The notes: a model not told the origin generated them from the sequence alone. DNA of 64,000 nt from Cryptomeria japonica (GCF_030272615.1 NC_081412.1:671114852-671178851); one strand, 5' to 3'. Shown: positions 24,731-36,599, counted from the stretch's first letter. Numbers and translations: made by a program.

Positions 24731-25437
24731 ATATTGTACGGACTCTTGTTAATATAGAGCATTCTTTATTCTCATGAAGGATCACATAATGTGATTTCAA
24801 ACATTGATGCAAAAGCATTAATTATCAAATATATATCTTGATAATGTTTTTATTTTTATTTTTATTTTTTATGTTTTTCATATTATACTTAATTTTTTTT
24901 TATGATGAATCATGAAATTTGTAAAATCTTTAACATGGTGGAATTCAGAAATTATGATAAACAATATTCATTTTCAAACTTGAAAAAACTGTAAAGAACG
25001 GAATGAAAACAAGGATAATTAATATTACTTGAAATTTAACAAGCTTAATGACACACTCTTCATGATATACAAATTCCAAAAGAAGGTATTTTATATCTTT
25101 TATTTATACTAAATGATCCATTAGCTAATGGAAAGAATGTGTTTGTCCCAAAATATAATAATTTTGAGTGAAAAAATTATTTAAGTTTTTACAACCCTTC
25201 TCATTGTTAAATTGAAATAAAAAGTAAAGTTTCATCATTTTGGATACAACCACTTGAAGATTTTGGGGTTTTCCTTCCAAAAGCTTTTAACTAGCATCTT
25301 TGTGGTGATAAATGACCCACCTCACTACTAGATCTTAACTTAATGAACAAAAAGGCATGCATTTTATATCATTGATTAATTAAATAAACCATTTTTATAA
25401 AATAATGAGGATGCAATTTCTTTTACCCTTGAAAGAG
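24731..25437. other. Intergenic DNA, no gene seen
   Basis: AT-rich DNA after the LRR stop, perhaps its 3' UTR at first. No domain or repeat recognised. The decayed copia fragment becomes readable at about 25438. Confidence 0.5.
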
Positions 25438-25841
25438 GTTTTTCACCACTACCTTCACAACTCAACAAAATGGATTGGATGAAAGGAAGAACCATATAGT
25501 GGTTTAAATGACAAATAATATGTTACAAACCAAAGGATTGAGTAACTCTTTTTGGGGTAATATAGTTACTTCAATAGTGTATATTCTCACTTGAAATCTC
25601 ACTAGCACACTTGACAAGATGAATCATTATGGATCATGGTATGAGAAAAAATCTAATGTTAATCAGTACAAAAGTTTTGGTTGTTTATTTTATGTTCGTA
25701 TAGTTGATCAAAAGATACAAAGTTAGATCCAAAAAGTGAATCACATACATTTATTAGACATAGTGAGCAAAGTAGGGCTTACAAAGTTGTATTATAATCC
25801 TTTCATTGATGTTAGAGATGTGGTTTTCTGTGAAGGGGGAT
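25438..25841 (+). pseudogene. Old copia integrase C-terminal fragment, left part
   Basis: Plus-strand peptide pieces line up with the copia integrase end: TTQQNGLDERKNHIVV, then FWGNIVTS, then WYEKKSNVNQYKSFGCLFYV, then a RAYKVVL...DVVFCEGG block. Several stops. The fragment is split at 25841 by the young copia insertion and resumes at 32587. Confidence 0.72.
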
Positions 25842-26321
25842 TGTTGGATTTTGCCAAGATCAAGGGCACAATGAAAAGCATAAAAGAGACAATAGAATGA
25901 CAAGAACAAACTGTATTCTCATCAATATAAAAATAATCAACTGGATTAACCAATACAATGAATAGAGGCCTGCTTATATAGGCAAGGCCATATGGATGTA
26001 TGAGCACACAAATATGACAAGTGGCTCAATGAGAAACAAGGGTACGTAGGAAATAGGTGTGGGTAGGTAGGAGAAATAATATAATATTCCACATGAGGTG
26101 GATCACCCACCGAAGGTGGAATTATCACTCCACAATAAGTGGATATGATAGTGTAATAACAAGATCAACACCATAAGAGGTGGAATTTCTCCTACACACA
26201 CTATCCCAATGAGGCACAAACACCCAAGTGTCTCATATCCAAACTACTATGTAATGCATTATCCTAAGTAAACTTAAGTAAGTGTAATAATATCCATGAT
26301 GAATAATTATTTACACCAACA
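25842..26321 (-). repeat. 3' LTR of the young copia element
   Basis: 480 bp. Differs from 32102-32581 only at a/g near 25933 and c/g near 26045. Carries the same TATATAAG motif (minus strand). Confidence 0.96.
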
Positions 26322-26331
26322 CCCCCCCTTA
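26322..26331 (-). other. Polypurine tract of the young copia element
   Basis: Minus-strand TAAGGGGGGG directly abuts the 3' LTR, where second-strand priming is expected. Confidence 0.82.
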
Positions 26332-26601
26332 AGTGCAACTGAGGGGAATGCACTTAAGTCTACAATGCAACTAAGCAATGCAAGATGGGTCCCGGCTACG
26401 AGGCCATGATAGGTACCCATGTACAACATGTGAATGCAAGCAAAACAATGCAATGCAATCTCTCACAACCGGAGAAAAGGAGAAAACCCAGTGGGAAAAA
26501 ACTCCCCCCCAAAAGAGAGATGAATGTACAAAAGAATCTCAAGGAAGAAGGACAAAACCTCAAAGAGGAAAAAGTCCCCCCCAGAAGAGAGGAAGGAGAA
26601 G

Positions 26602-29600
26602 TCAGCTGACCCCCCCTAATGACACATCCCGCACCCCCAAGAGAGCTCGCAACTGCTGGAACTTACTCTCGGTGAAAGGTTTGGTGAATATGTCAGCAAC
26701 CTGCTCTGCTGTAGAACAATACTGCAAATCAATGACCTGCTCCTGGATGAGCTCTCGGATATAGTGCATATGAATCTCGATGTGTTTGGTCCGCTGGTGC
26801 TGGACCGGGTTCTTCGAGATGGCAATGGCACTCTGATTGTCGCAATATAGGACTGTCGGCCGTGGAGTAGTGAACCCAAACTCTGTGAGAATCTGCTGGA
26901 GCCAAATGGTCTCAGTCGCTGCGTTAACAGCGCCTCGATACTCAGCCTCAGTCGAAGAGAGAGCAATAGCATGTTGCTTCTTGCTCTGCCAACATATGGG
27001 GCCCGAACCAAGGTGAAAACTGTAACCAGAAGTAGACTTACGATCAACTAGATCGCCAGCCCAATCGGAGTCTGTGTAACCAACCAAGCGAAGTCCTGTG
27101 CCTACTGCATAGTGAATCCCATAGTGATGTGTACCCTGGATGTAATGTAGAATGCGTTTGGCGGCTTTCCAATGAAGCTCATGTGGTTCCTGCATGAAGC
27201 GGGAAACCATGCCAACTGCAAATGAAATATCAGGGCGTGTATGAGTCAAGTAGATGAGACTACCCACAAGCTGACGATACAAAGTGGCATCAACTAGTGG
27301 AGAAGAACACTGAGCCTCAAGCTTGACTCCTGAAAGAAAGGGAGTCGGGGCAGGCTTACAATCAGCCATATGAAAGCGTGCAAGTAGATCAAGAGCATAC
27401 TTGGGCTGCGATAGAGTAATCCCGGAAGATGACTGTGAAATCTCAATCCCGAGAAAGTAGTGCAAAAGACCCAAGTCAGTCATAGAAAATCTGTCATGCA
27501 AAGTAGATTTGACCCTGCTAATGATGGATGCAGTACTCCCTGTAATGATCAAGTCATCAACATAGAGCACTAGTATCAAGTGAGAGTCATCCTGTCGCAA
27601 AATGTAGACATTCGGATCGGAATGACACCTGGTGAAACCTGCAGAGAGTAGAAAGGAGTCCATCTTGGCATACCAAGCCCTGGGGGCCTGCTTAAGGCCA
27701 TAGATAGATTTCCTCAATCTGCAAACCAAAGAAGTATCCTGGATGAAACCCTGTGGCTGCTCCATATAAATCTCCTCATCTAGATCACCTTGAAGAAAGG
27801 CACTCTTCACATCCATCTGATGTACAGCCCAACCATGAGCTGCAGCTATAGCAAGTGTCAAACGAATGGAGTTCATCTTAGCTACGGGTGCAAAGGTCTC
27901 AGTATAGTCAACACCTGCAACCTGCGAGAAACCTTTGGCAACAAGCCGAGCCTTATACTTATCCACACTACCATCCGCTGCAAACTTAGTTCGATAGATC
28001 CACTTACATCGAACCATCTTTCTCCCCTTAGGGAGATGTACTAGATCCCATGTGTTGTTCCTCATCAAGGAACTATACTCTTCCTCCATAGCTTGGTCCC
28101 ACTCAGGAACCCCTGATGCTTCCCTGAATGTCTGTGGATCGGAAGCGGTAGCAATAAATGCATGTGGATGATCCTGATGTTGTGATCGTGTTCTCCGTGT
28201 ATCCAAAGGATCCCCAACAAGAGAACCCGCGGACTCAAGTGTCTGTCGAGCCCAACGAGGTCTAGGTGGAGGTGGAGAATGAGGCACCTCAACTATAAAT
28301 GGACCCTGCGGAGGTGTAACCCTGCGAGTCGGAGTTGAGGGAGTCTCATCATCTGAATCACTAACATCACCATCCATAATGGAGGAAGGTGGAGGAGGTA
28401 GAGAGGCTAAGCTAGGAGAGCTTTCCTCAAAGTGAACACTCCTCTCAATGAATACCTCATGTGTCTCTGGATCCATCAATCTGTATGCCTTAACACCCTC
28501 AGGATATCCAACAAATATGCAAGGCCGACTCTGTGGTTCCAATGCCTTGCATTTCTGTGGAGGTATGCGAGCCCATGCTGGACACCCAAAGACTCTGAAA
28601 TGTCTCACAATCGGTTTCCTACCAACCCAAGCTTCAAAAGGAGTAATACCTTGTAAAGCTTTGTGAGGAACCCGATTCTGGATGTGTGTGGCACAACTGA
28701 TAGCCTCTGCCCAAAAGGCGGGATCAAGAGAACGTGCATGAATCATACAGCTAGCCATTTCTTTGAGAGTTCGATTCTTGCGTTCTGCAACCCCATTCTG
28801 CTGTGGAGTGTATGCAACAGAATGCTGAAGATCAATCCCCTCAAATGTACAAAAGTCCTCAAGTCTCTTGTTCACATATTCCCTGCCATTATCTGTACGA
28901 AGAATCTTGATCACTTTCCCTGATTGCTTTTCCACACGAGCCTTGAAGTCCTGAAATCTGTCAAATACTTCACTCTTATGAATGAGAAAGTAGACCCAAG
29001 TGAAGCGGGAGTAGTCATCAATGAAGGTAAGAACATAGTGGGCCTTACTAAATGAAGGTGCTGGAAATGGACCTGCTACATCACTGTGAACAAGTTGAAG
29101 AACTTCCAAAGCTCTCCAAGTTTTCTCTTTATCAAATTTCTCTTCGGGATGCTTGCCCATGGAACAACCTGAACATACACCCTCTGAAAAGCTGATTCGA
29201 GGAAGACCTGTGACCATGTCTTTAGTGCTGAGCTGCTGTAGATAGCGGTAGTTGAGGTGACCAAACCGCTCATGCCATAGCTTACTTTCTGAATTTGAAT
29301 GAGTAAGCAAGGCCCTAGAAGGTGAACGTGGCACAAAGTGGGAAAATGAGTAGAGCCTTGAGTTGTCATTGACTTGTCCCACTGCTACCAAGGCATCATC
29401 ATCAAGTTCCTTTACCACAACTGAATCTGGTGTAAACTCAACCTTTTTCCCATTCCCATAGTGAGTGATTTGGTAGATGGAGAGAAGGTTGGTAGACAAG
29501 TTAGGAACATAGAGAACATTCTCAAATGTTCCATCATCCATGTCAACTGAACCTTTCCCTTCAACCTCTACTTGTGTATCATCACCTATGTAAATGTGAG

Positions 29601-30669
29601 GTACCTTAGATGGCTCTAATGAAGAAAACTGCTCCTTTGTAGAACCCATGTGATAGGAGGCACCCGAGTCAAGTATCCATTGCTGTGAAGAACCTGTTTT
29701 AGCCACAAATGCTTGCCCTTTTCCTTTTGACTGTGAGGAGGAAGAAGATGAATCCTTCTTTGTGTAGGCGGATGGCAAGTTGATGTTGTTTTTCTTGAGA
29801 AGATTGGTTAACTCATCAACTTGCTTTGCGTGGCATCGATGCTCATCATGACCATACTTTTTGCAATATGCACAAGTTGGTTTATCCTTCTTAGGTGTTG
29901 TCCCCTTCTTGGAAGAGGATTGTTGATTGCCTTGTGATGGAGAGGATGATTGGCCCTTTTCTTGTTGTGGTTGAGACTTAGATTGCTTCTTCTTCTTGTT
30001 GGAATTTTTGCCTTGACTTCCTTGATTTCCTTGATTTGCTACCAAAGCCTTGGACTTTGAAGACTTGAGAAGCCCCATGTTCAACAACTTGGATTGTTCC
30101 AATATCAACATTTCTGTGAAAGCTTCAAAAGAAGGCATAACATAAGAACTCCCCACTGTCAAACGATGAGTTTGGAAGCTTGATACAAATGCTGCATATT
30201 CTGGTGCAAGCTTGTCCAACAAGTTGAATATCAATTGAGCATCCTTTTTGTCTATTCCACAATCCTTTAGCTTTGCTCTTAGCTCATTTGCTTTGGTTAC
30301 ATAATCTTGGATTGTATCAAAATTCTTGGGATCTAAGTTGGTGAGCTCATTATCAATTTGATAGCCTCTGATTTCATCAACTTGTCCATACAATTTTTGA
30401 AACATATCCCAAGCCTCTTTAATTGTTTTACACTTCTCAATGTGGAAAATGAGGTCATCTGATACATACTTGCGTAAGGTTCCAAGAGCCATGCAATTCT
30501 TAGTGAGCCATTCTAAGTGAGCATTTGGATCAGCCTTAGGATCAGGTGGTGCTGTTATTGTTCCATCTATGTAGTGTGTGAGACCCTTTTCCATTAGTTT
30601 ACTCCATACTTTAATTTTCCATGATGCATAATTATGTGGAGTTAATGGTGGAAACTTATTAGGACTCAT
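26602..30669 (-). CDS. Copia gag-pol polyprotein, intact
   Basis: The frame is open from 30705. I prefer the start at 30669 (MSPNKFPP), since the 12 residues before it look non-gag. Counting from 30705: gag with a CCHC knuckle CAYCKKYGHDEHRC (about residue 280); aspartic protease WILDSGASYHM (about 342); GAG-pre-integrase with WHERFGHLN and CSGCSMGKH (about 485-530); integrase core with HSDVAGPF, FIDDYSRFTWV and DNGREYV (about 540-690); RT with ETFAPVAKM, LYGLKQAPRAWY and catalytic YVDD (about 1048); RNase H with TDSDWAGD (about 1211), SSTEAEY and CDNQSA, to the end. All catalytic residues I can check are present. One frame means gag and pol are made together, as usual for copia. Upstream lies a 1.4-kb leader; the polypurine tract is 270 bases downstream. 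Confidence 0.96.
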   Translation of the reverse strand: MSPNKFPPLTPHNYASWKIKVWSKLMEKGLTHYIDGTITAPPDPKADPNAHLEWLTKNCMALGTLRKYVSDDLIFHIEKCKTIKEAWDMFQKLYGQVDEIRGYQIDNELTNLDPKNFDTIQDYVTKANELRAKLKDCGIDKKDAQLIFNLLDKLAPEYAAFVSSFQTHRLTVGSSYVMPSFEAFTEMLILEQSKLLNMGLLKSSKSKALVANQGNQGSQGKNSNKKKKQSKSQPQQEKGQSSSPSQGNQQSSSKKGTTPKKDKPTCAYCKKYGHDEHRCHAKQVDELTNLLKKNNINLPSAYTKKDSSSSSSQSKGKGQAFVAKTGSSQQWILDSGASYHMGSTKEQFSSLEPSKVPHIYIGDDTQVEVEGKGSVDMDDGTFENVLYVPNLSTNLLSIYQITHYGNGKKVEFTPDSVVVKELDDDALVAVGQVNDNSRLYSFSHFVPRSPSRALLTHSNSESKLWHERFGHLNYRYLQQLSTKDMVTGLPRISFSEGVCSGCSMGKHPEEKFDKEKTWRALEVLQLVHSDVAGPFPAPSFSKAHYVLTFIDDYSRFTWVYFLIHKSEVFDRFQDFKARVEKQSGKVIKILRTDNGREYVNKRLEDFCTFEGIDLQHSVAYTPQQNGVAERKNRTLKEMASCMIHARSLDPAFWAEAISCATHIQNRVPHKALQGITPFEAWVGRKPIVRHFRVFGCPAWARIPPQKCKALEPQSRPCIFVGYPEGVKAYRLMDPETHEVFIERSVHFEESSPSLASLPPPPSSIMDGDVSDSDDETPSTPTRRVTPPQGPFIVEVPHSPPPPRPRWARQTLESAGSLVGDPLDTRRTRSQHQDHPHAFIATASDPQTFREASGVPEWDQAMEEEYSSLMRNNTWDLVHLPKGRKMVRCKWIYRTKFAADGSVDKYKARLVAKGFSQVAGVDYTETFAPVAKMNSIRLTLAIAAAHGWAVHQMDVKSAFLQGDLDEEIYMEQPQGFIQDTSLVCRLRKSIYGLKQAPRAWYAKMDSFLLSAGFTRCHSDPNVYILRQDDSHLILVLYVDDLIITGSTASIISRVKSTLHDRFSMTDLGLLHYFLGIEISQSSSGITLSQPKYALDLLARFHMADCKPAPTPFLSGVKLEAQCSSPLVDATLYRQLVGSLIYLTHTRPDISFAVGMVSRFMQEPHELHWKAAKRILHYIQGTHHYGIHYAVGTGLRLVGYTDSDWAGDLVDRKSTSGYSFHLGSGPICWQSKKQHAIALSSTEAEYRGAVNAATETIWLQQILTEFGFTTPRPTVLYCDNQSAIAISKNPVQHQRTKHIEIHMHYIRELIQEQVIDLQYCSTAEQVADIFTKPFTESKFQQLRALLGVRDVSLGGVS

Positions 30670-32088
30670 TGCAACAAGAATGGAAAGAGCACAAAAGAGG
30701 CACAATCACACAAGACACCCCCCCAAATTCACTCAATCAAAGAACCCCCCCAAATGTGATGATTTTGGCACTTTATAAGTAGTGCGTATACAATGGGCCA
30801 CTTGCAAAAAAATGGCAAAGTGGACTTCTGATTTACAATTTTACAACTGCCTCAAGAAGGCCAAAAGAGACTCAACTGAAAATGCAAGAGATCTAACTAA
30901 GATCCAAGCAATTTACAAGTACCTAATAGGCCAAATAAGACCAATATCTGAAAGTACAATTTTCACTCAAAATCTCTAAAATCTGATCATAGATTCTGAA
31001 AGTAGACGAAAAAATAAGCACTTTCAAAAAAAACGGCACCTGAAAAGGAGGTCGTATGAGCTCAAACGAGGCCTTTGAAGTTGCAGAATTGAGGATTGGA
31101 CAGGTACAGCTGAGAGAATCCAAAAATTCCGAAAAACCTGTGCATCAAAATCAGAAAATAACCACACCACTGCGAAGATCACGAAATTTTAGCCCATTTC
31201 AAAAAAAATTGCACCAAAAAAGGAGCAAAAATGAGCAAGATATGGCCTTCCAAAGTTGGACTGCAAAACTGAAAAGCCCAATGGAGAGGGGTTTAAAAAT
31301 TTTCAAAAAATGCTGATGTGGCGCTGACGTCAGCAAAACACTGTGTTAAATTTGATGGCCGTATGACCGTCACGAAAACTTCGCTGCCTGGCTGACTGGG
31401 CGTCCGTACTGTACGGACGGATGACTCGGCCTGCTGACTGTGCAGTCCGTACTGTACGGAAATGATGACTGTGCAGGCTGATGTGTGCGTCCGTACTGCT
31501 GACTGTGCGTACGGTAATGCTGCGTGGCACAGTGCTTGAGTGATGACGTGTCTGTACGGTTGCCTGCGTGTCCAGATGATGTGTTAGACGCGTGGCGGGT
31601 TCTATGCTCGGACGGCTGCAGGTGTCGTGTGGGGGCTTCCGGCGGTGACACGGCGGAACACGGCGGCAGAAGGAGAGACGGAGGCTCCGGGAGCTGCTAG
31701 AATAGGTGGCGTCGGGAGCTGAGCCGGAGGAGCCGAGGACGCTGGCGGAGGAGACTCTACCGGAAGCTGCCGGGAGAGGATGCTGGGCGCCGGAACAGAG
31801 GACGAGGGAGGCGCCGGCGCGGCAGACGGAGCGGTGTACGGGTGCTGCCGGAAGGACAAAGCTGTAGACGGCTCACAGACCTGCAAGTAGGTACCGCAGG
31901 GGTACGGAGCACAAGGGGGGGGGGGTCAAAATAGGTTGACTTTATAGTCAAAATTTATGGAAATGGCCTCCCGGATTCAACGGTGATGTCCAAATCGCTG
32001 TAAGATGCCTCCAAAAAATGAAGATCCCCAAATCCGAAAATAGAAGCCTTCCACGATGTCTCCAAAAACTGATCAACGAAGCCCCAAT
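30670..32088 (-). other. Long 5' leader of the young copia element
   Basis: About 1.4 kb between primer site and polyprotein start, without a supported gene. The part at 31320-31870 is distinctly GC-rich and contains repeated palindromic motifs such as cgtccgtactgtacggacg (31401-31419), with a partial copy at about 31446-31460 and another near 31490. Several frames stay open there only because of composition. It probably holds packaging and dimerisation signals, but this is inference. Confidence 0.6.
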
Positions 32089-32101
32089 AGCTCTGATACC
32101 A
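32089..32101 (-). other. Primer binding site, initiator tRNA-Met
   Basis: Minus-strand TGGTATCAGAGCT immediately adjoins the 5' LTR, a perfect match to the standard copia site. Confidence 0.93.
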
Positions 32102-32581
32102 TGTTGGATTTTGCCAAGATCAAGGGCACAATGAAAAGCATAAAAGAGACAATAGAATGACAAGAACAAACTGTATTCTCATCAATATAAAAATGATCAA
32201 CTGGATTAACCAATACAATGAATAGAGGCCTGCTTATATAGGCAAGGCCATATGGATGTATGAGCACACAAATATGACAAGTGGCTCAATGAGAAACAAG
32301 GGTAGGTAGGAAATAGGTGTGGGTAGGTAGGAGAAATAATATAATATTCCACATGAGGTGGATCACCCACCGAAGGTGGAATTATCACTCCACAATAAGT
32401 GGATATGATAGTGTAATAACAAGATCAACACCATAAGAGGTGGAATTTCTCCTACACACACTATCCCAATGAGGCACAAACACCCAAGTGTCTCATATCC
32501 AAACTACTATGTAATGCATTATCCTAAGTAAACTTAAGTAAGTGTAATAATATCCATGATGAATAATTATTTACACCAACA
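32102..32581 (-). repeat. 5' LTR of the young copia element, with promoter
   Basis: 480 bp. A TATA box TATATAAG (minus strand) is at 32233-32240, and the same motif is kept in the diverged solo LTR at 36726-37169, which supports a functional role. Followed by target duplication GGGAT (32582-32586). Confidence 0.95.
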
Positions 32582-32586
32582 GGGAT

Positions 32587-32815
32587 TTTATGGTCATAAA
32601 CAAAGATAGTGTTGAGAAGTCAAAAAACTATTTTAATGGTGGTATCATTGATGACATGATTAATGTGTAACTCACTAATATTTGTTTCAAGTAAATACAA
32701 ATCCACCAAGTAGCCCCTCTTTAGATGCTAGAGTAAGTCAAAATTCAAGTCTAGATTTTATAAGAAAAATAAGAAGATTAAGTGGCATTTATCAAATGAG
32801 TATGGTAGGGGCGGG
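32587..32815 (+). pseudogene. Old copia fragment, right part
   Basis: Continues the plus-strand integrase-end fragment of 25438-25841 after removal of the young insertion and one GGGAT. Peptide-like pieces (FNGGIIDDMI, QVAPL) resemble the variable linker between copia integrase and RT. Stop-ridden, and it fades out by about 32800. Confidence 0.45.
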
Positions 32816-34200
32816 AAAGTGAGACCGGGTGACTAGGACCCAATCCCACTTTTGCCAACACATTGGGAATGCAAAAAAGCCTAGGGAGATAGATCAATTT
32901 GGGCTATTTCTTGTGAGAAAGAGAGAGCCAAGGACTATCTCTTGTGAGAAAGAGATAGATCAACTAGACCAGGAGATAAAGAATAAAGCACAAATGAACT
33001 CAAAATTACACAAACTTGCAGATCTAAAACTGAGATACTGAAAGCATGAAAGGGGGAGGATTTTGGATGTGTACCTGATGCTATAAACTGAGCCAAACTG
33101 ACTAGGACTAGGGTGCCATGCCACTGTCCCTGATGATCTGATAAAATGTTGTAACAGAAAGACTACAAATCTAAGATCCTGAAGCTGCAATCTATCAAAA
33201 ATCACTGAAAAGCAGAGGGACCATGACACCATGCCACTTTCCTGGGTAGGACCAGGGTGCCATGCCCCTATCCTTGATAGTTTTCTGCACTTTTGAGACC
33301 TCTGGGTGGTGTTGATGCATTTTCTTGATCTGAAACTGCCTTTGGATGCCTGTTTCTGCACCTGCAACTAAAAATATAGGGTTTGGGTGGCTATATAGGG
33401 TTTTTCCTTAGTCAAATCCTTGTGTTGGTGATTTCCACCTCCATAAATAGTCGATAATGTATGTGTGCTAGAACCTTGTGTGTATGCAAGATCGTAAAAT
33501 GTAAGAAACTAGAGCTACCGTACGCATGAGAGTAAACCCTAAATGTAAATGACAATGCTTTAAACCAAATATGCTAAATGATCTAAAGAATGAATTTAAA
33601 TGTGCAAAATGATGTAAAGAAGCTCATAGAAGCTCATACAAAGACATGAAAATAACATGAAATCATTCCAATCCCCAAGGGAGAGATATTGCCACTAGAC
33701 CTCCTATTATTCTTCAATGTCTTCAAGGCTCCTAATTGATGATGAATGATTGATGAAATATTGTTGAATATTGTTGAATACTCCACATAGGCTTCTCTTT
33801 CACTACATAGAAGGCTCCTTGTGCTCGCTCACACAACTTTTCCCTTAAATCTTAGTTGCCTGCAAATGAAGAAAGAGAGCTCTTATGTATGAAACCCCAG
33901 ATCTTAATTTAGACTTAATTTCATCTTTAGGCCAACCTAGGAATTTAATTTCACACCAATATTTTGGGGTTAAGCATTATAATATCATAGAATTATGCTC
34001 CCAAAATTTTGGGAAAAAAACCGAGGACCATGTACATTCCCACCACAGTTCGACCAACTTTTCACCAAATTTTTAGGGCTGTTAGATATGATGATATTAG
34101 AGTGAATCCCAAAGTTACAGCTGATTCCAAGGTGTTTTGATATGTGAAATAGGGCCTTAAAGGTCAAAATAGGACACAATTAGGGTTTATGATTAAATGA
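32816..34200. other. Possible diverged LTR remnant, unassigned
   Basis: No gene seen. It contains gtgccatgccac-type motifs (33108, 33250) and a catgtacattcccacc stretch (34028) resembling parts of 62308-64000 in the same order, so it may be a decayed LTR of a related family. It also has two direct copies of cttgtgagaaagaga (about 32910, 32940) and a duplicated attgttgaat near 33760. No boundaries or target duplication found. Confidence 0.3.
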
Positions 34201-36470
34201 TTTATTGGAGGAATAAAATAAAAAGGGGCACACTTAGGGTACAACACCCAATTTTATGATGTGGGGAGTGATGAAATATGACTTTAGATTTAATTAAATT
34301 AATTAAATAAATTCTTAAAGGGAAATTATAATGCAAGATGCAAACACACTAAGGCAGGTGCTAAACTAAGTGTGAAATTGAACCACCCTAGCTAGGGTGT
34401 ACAATTAATAAAACTACCAATAAAATTCAAGCACATAAATAGAAATCCATATGTAATAATACATTTTTCTTTATTTTTACAAGGTTATTTTTAACCACTA
34501 ATTTTTGAGGATGCATGTGATAATAATTTTGCATGTAAGCAATGCAAAGAGAGATAGATTCTATTAACAATAATTATACTTGAGAGCTTAGATAGCTTCC
34601 ACATGACAAGAAAAAGATTGGTAGTAAATGGCTCTACAAGACTAAGTACAACAATGACGAGAGTGTTAAAAAACACAAGGCATAGTTAGTTGCTATGAGA
34701 TTCACATAGAGATATGTGCTGGATTATGAAAAATATTTGCACTAGTAGAAAGAAAAGAGATTATTAGAATGATGATCACACTAACATAGAAAAATAAATG
34801 GAGCATTCATCACATGAATGTGAAAAGCATTTTATTGAATGGGTAGTTACGAAATTTATGAAGAACATCCACAACGTTTTGAACTACAAGGTAAAGAACA
34901 TCAAGTATACAAGTTGAAGCAGTCAAGAATGATTCAATTGAGATAGAGTCATCAAGGGATTCATGTAACATATCAAAATCATCAGTACTAAAAAACTCAT
35001 GAAATGCACAAAAATATTGTAAAAAGAGATCCATCATGGTTGGATAAACTTTCCATTTTCAAGATATATATCATAGAAGTAAGTATAATTGATAGAAACA
35101 TAAGAAATATGATGACAAGATGGATAATGTTGATTAAAGGATAAATGAATTTTGTTTTAGAGTTTTGGTTTTCTAAGCTAACAAAAGAAAAAATTAATGC
35201 TATGAGATTTCCACAATCCATGTTGTATTCTCTTAATTCTTTCTAGATTCGATTGTGTTTGAATTTTTTTATCATCGAATCCAAAAAGAATTATGAGAAA
35301 GAAAAAATTCAAACACAATCAAATCTAGAAAGAATTAAGAGAAAGAAAAAATTGTTTTAACTTTAATGTCTCAAATGTTGCAATCTAATAAGATAATGTA
35401 TTTAAAACTTAAGATAAATTTTAACACCATATAATAAGGCATTCAAAATGCATATAATTTGGATTTCTGCTTTATTAAATTAGAAGATATGTAAAATACA
35501 TTGGGTTCACTGAAATGTGATGGTGGAAAAGAGAAGAACTAATATGGGTAGTAGTTTAACCCACAAGGAATCTCTCTTCCATAAAATATTGGAATAAAAA
35601 CTAACCAAAGATGTATAGTTTATCTAGCTCTTATCAAATAGAACTAAACAATATGGGTTCTATTTTGTCATTGAAAATAAGTTGGATTAATTGGGATGTT
35701 ACCTAACTAGGCTTAGAAGAATGCATAAATGACAATGTAAACTGATAAAATGCAATTGTAGACACTTGAAGCGACATATAGTGGTGAAAATTGAATAGTG
35801 ATATAGAGGTGCACCTATGGCTCAAATAAGAAGGTTTTTATGTTGGAATGAAGTGATGGGAATGCTTATCCTAAAGTTGCATTAGTTAAAAAAAATATCC
35901 TAAATAAATTGCAAAAAATGGGCAAATCTAGAATAAATAAACTTAGAACTTTTGTCACCTAGAAATCTAGCCAAAACAAGTAGGACAAGGGTGTTAGTAA
36001 CTCGCTTAGGCTTTTCTTCTCAAATTTGGTATTATGATACATATTTCTACAAATCCTATCTGCATTTACCTCATTTCTCTAATGGAATTTAGAATCTACT
36101 CCCATGCAAGCATAAAAAGAGAAAAAGGGGTTGTAGGTATATAAGAGCTTCCCTCAACGAATAGAAAAAATACATACCTAAATAAAGTGTAATCCCTAAA
36201 TATAAAGTGTATCTAGGATCAAGTGAGAAGTAGTGACATGCATAAACATAGAAAAGAAAACCTACTCTAGTGTGTGTAAGAAAATGAGGGGCCAAAAAGT
36301 GGTGATGTGAAAAAATGTATTTTTCATTTGCCCAAAAATGCAAAAATATTATTTTTTACTTAGGTTTGGTAAAAGTAGATGAAACCATGGAACAACCAAA
36401 GAGGAATGAATATTAGTTTTAAAAAGATATCTATTAGCTTTCACAGAATAAAAGTTAATTTTATAATATT
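34201..36470. other. Intergenic DNA, no gene seen
   Basis: AT-rich, with only short open frames that carry no recognisable domain. The notable structure is the hairpin at 35229-35342. Confidence 0.5.
35229..35342. repeat. Long near-perfect hairpin
   Basis: Arms 35229-35270 and 35302-35342 are inverted copies of about 41 bases with about one mismatch; the core is ctagattcgattgtgtttga. The loop is about 31 bases. It could be a foldback/MITE remnant or a small-RNA-type precursor, but nothing shows expression. Confidence 0.85.
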
Positions 36471-36543
36471 AACACACACACACACACATGTACATATGTA
36501 TATGTGTGTGTGTGTGTACATATATATGTATATATGTATATAT

Positions 36544-36599
<56 letters not shown>

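Larger units (their letters stand above)
25842..32581 (-). mobile_element. Young, intact Ty1/copia retrotransposon, 6.74 kb
   Basis: Two 480-bp LTRs (TGTTGG...CCAACA) differ at only two positions by my comparison. There is a perfect 5-bp target duplication GGGAT (25837-25841 and 32582-32586), an initiator-Met primer site, a polypurine tract and a single uninterrupted gag-pol frame. All parts needed for retrotransposition appear present, so the element is young and possibly competent. It sits in an older copia fragment. A diverged solo LTR of the same family is at 36726-37169. Confidence 0.96.

Noticed and set aside
24267-24818. 183-codon minus frame over the right TIR
   Set aside because: It runs through the TIR and both its flanks, including the target duplication, and has no motif; chance open frame.
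31370-31951. Overlapping Pro/Ala/Ser-rich frames in the copia leader
   Set aside because: Open because of GC-rich composition and repeats; several frames are open at once and none has a recognisable domain.
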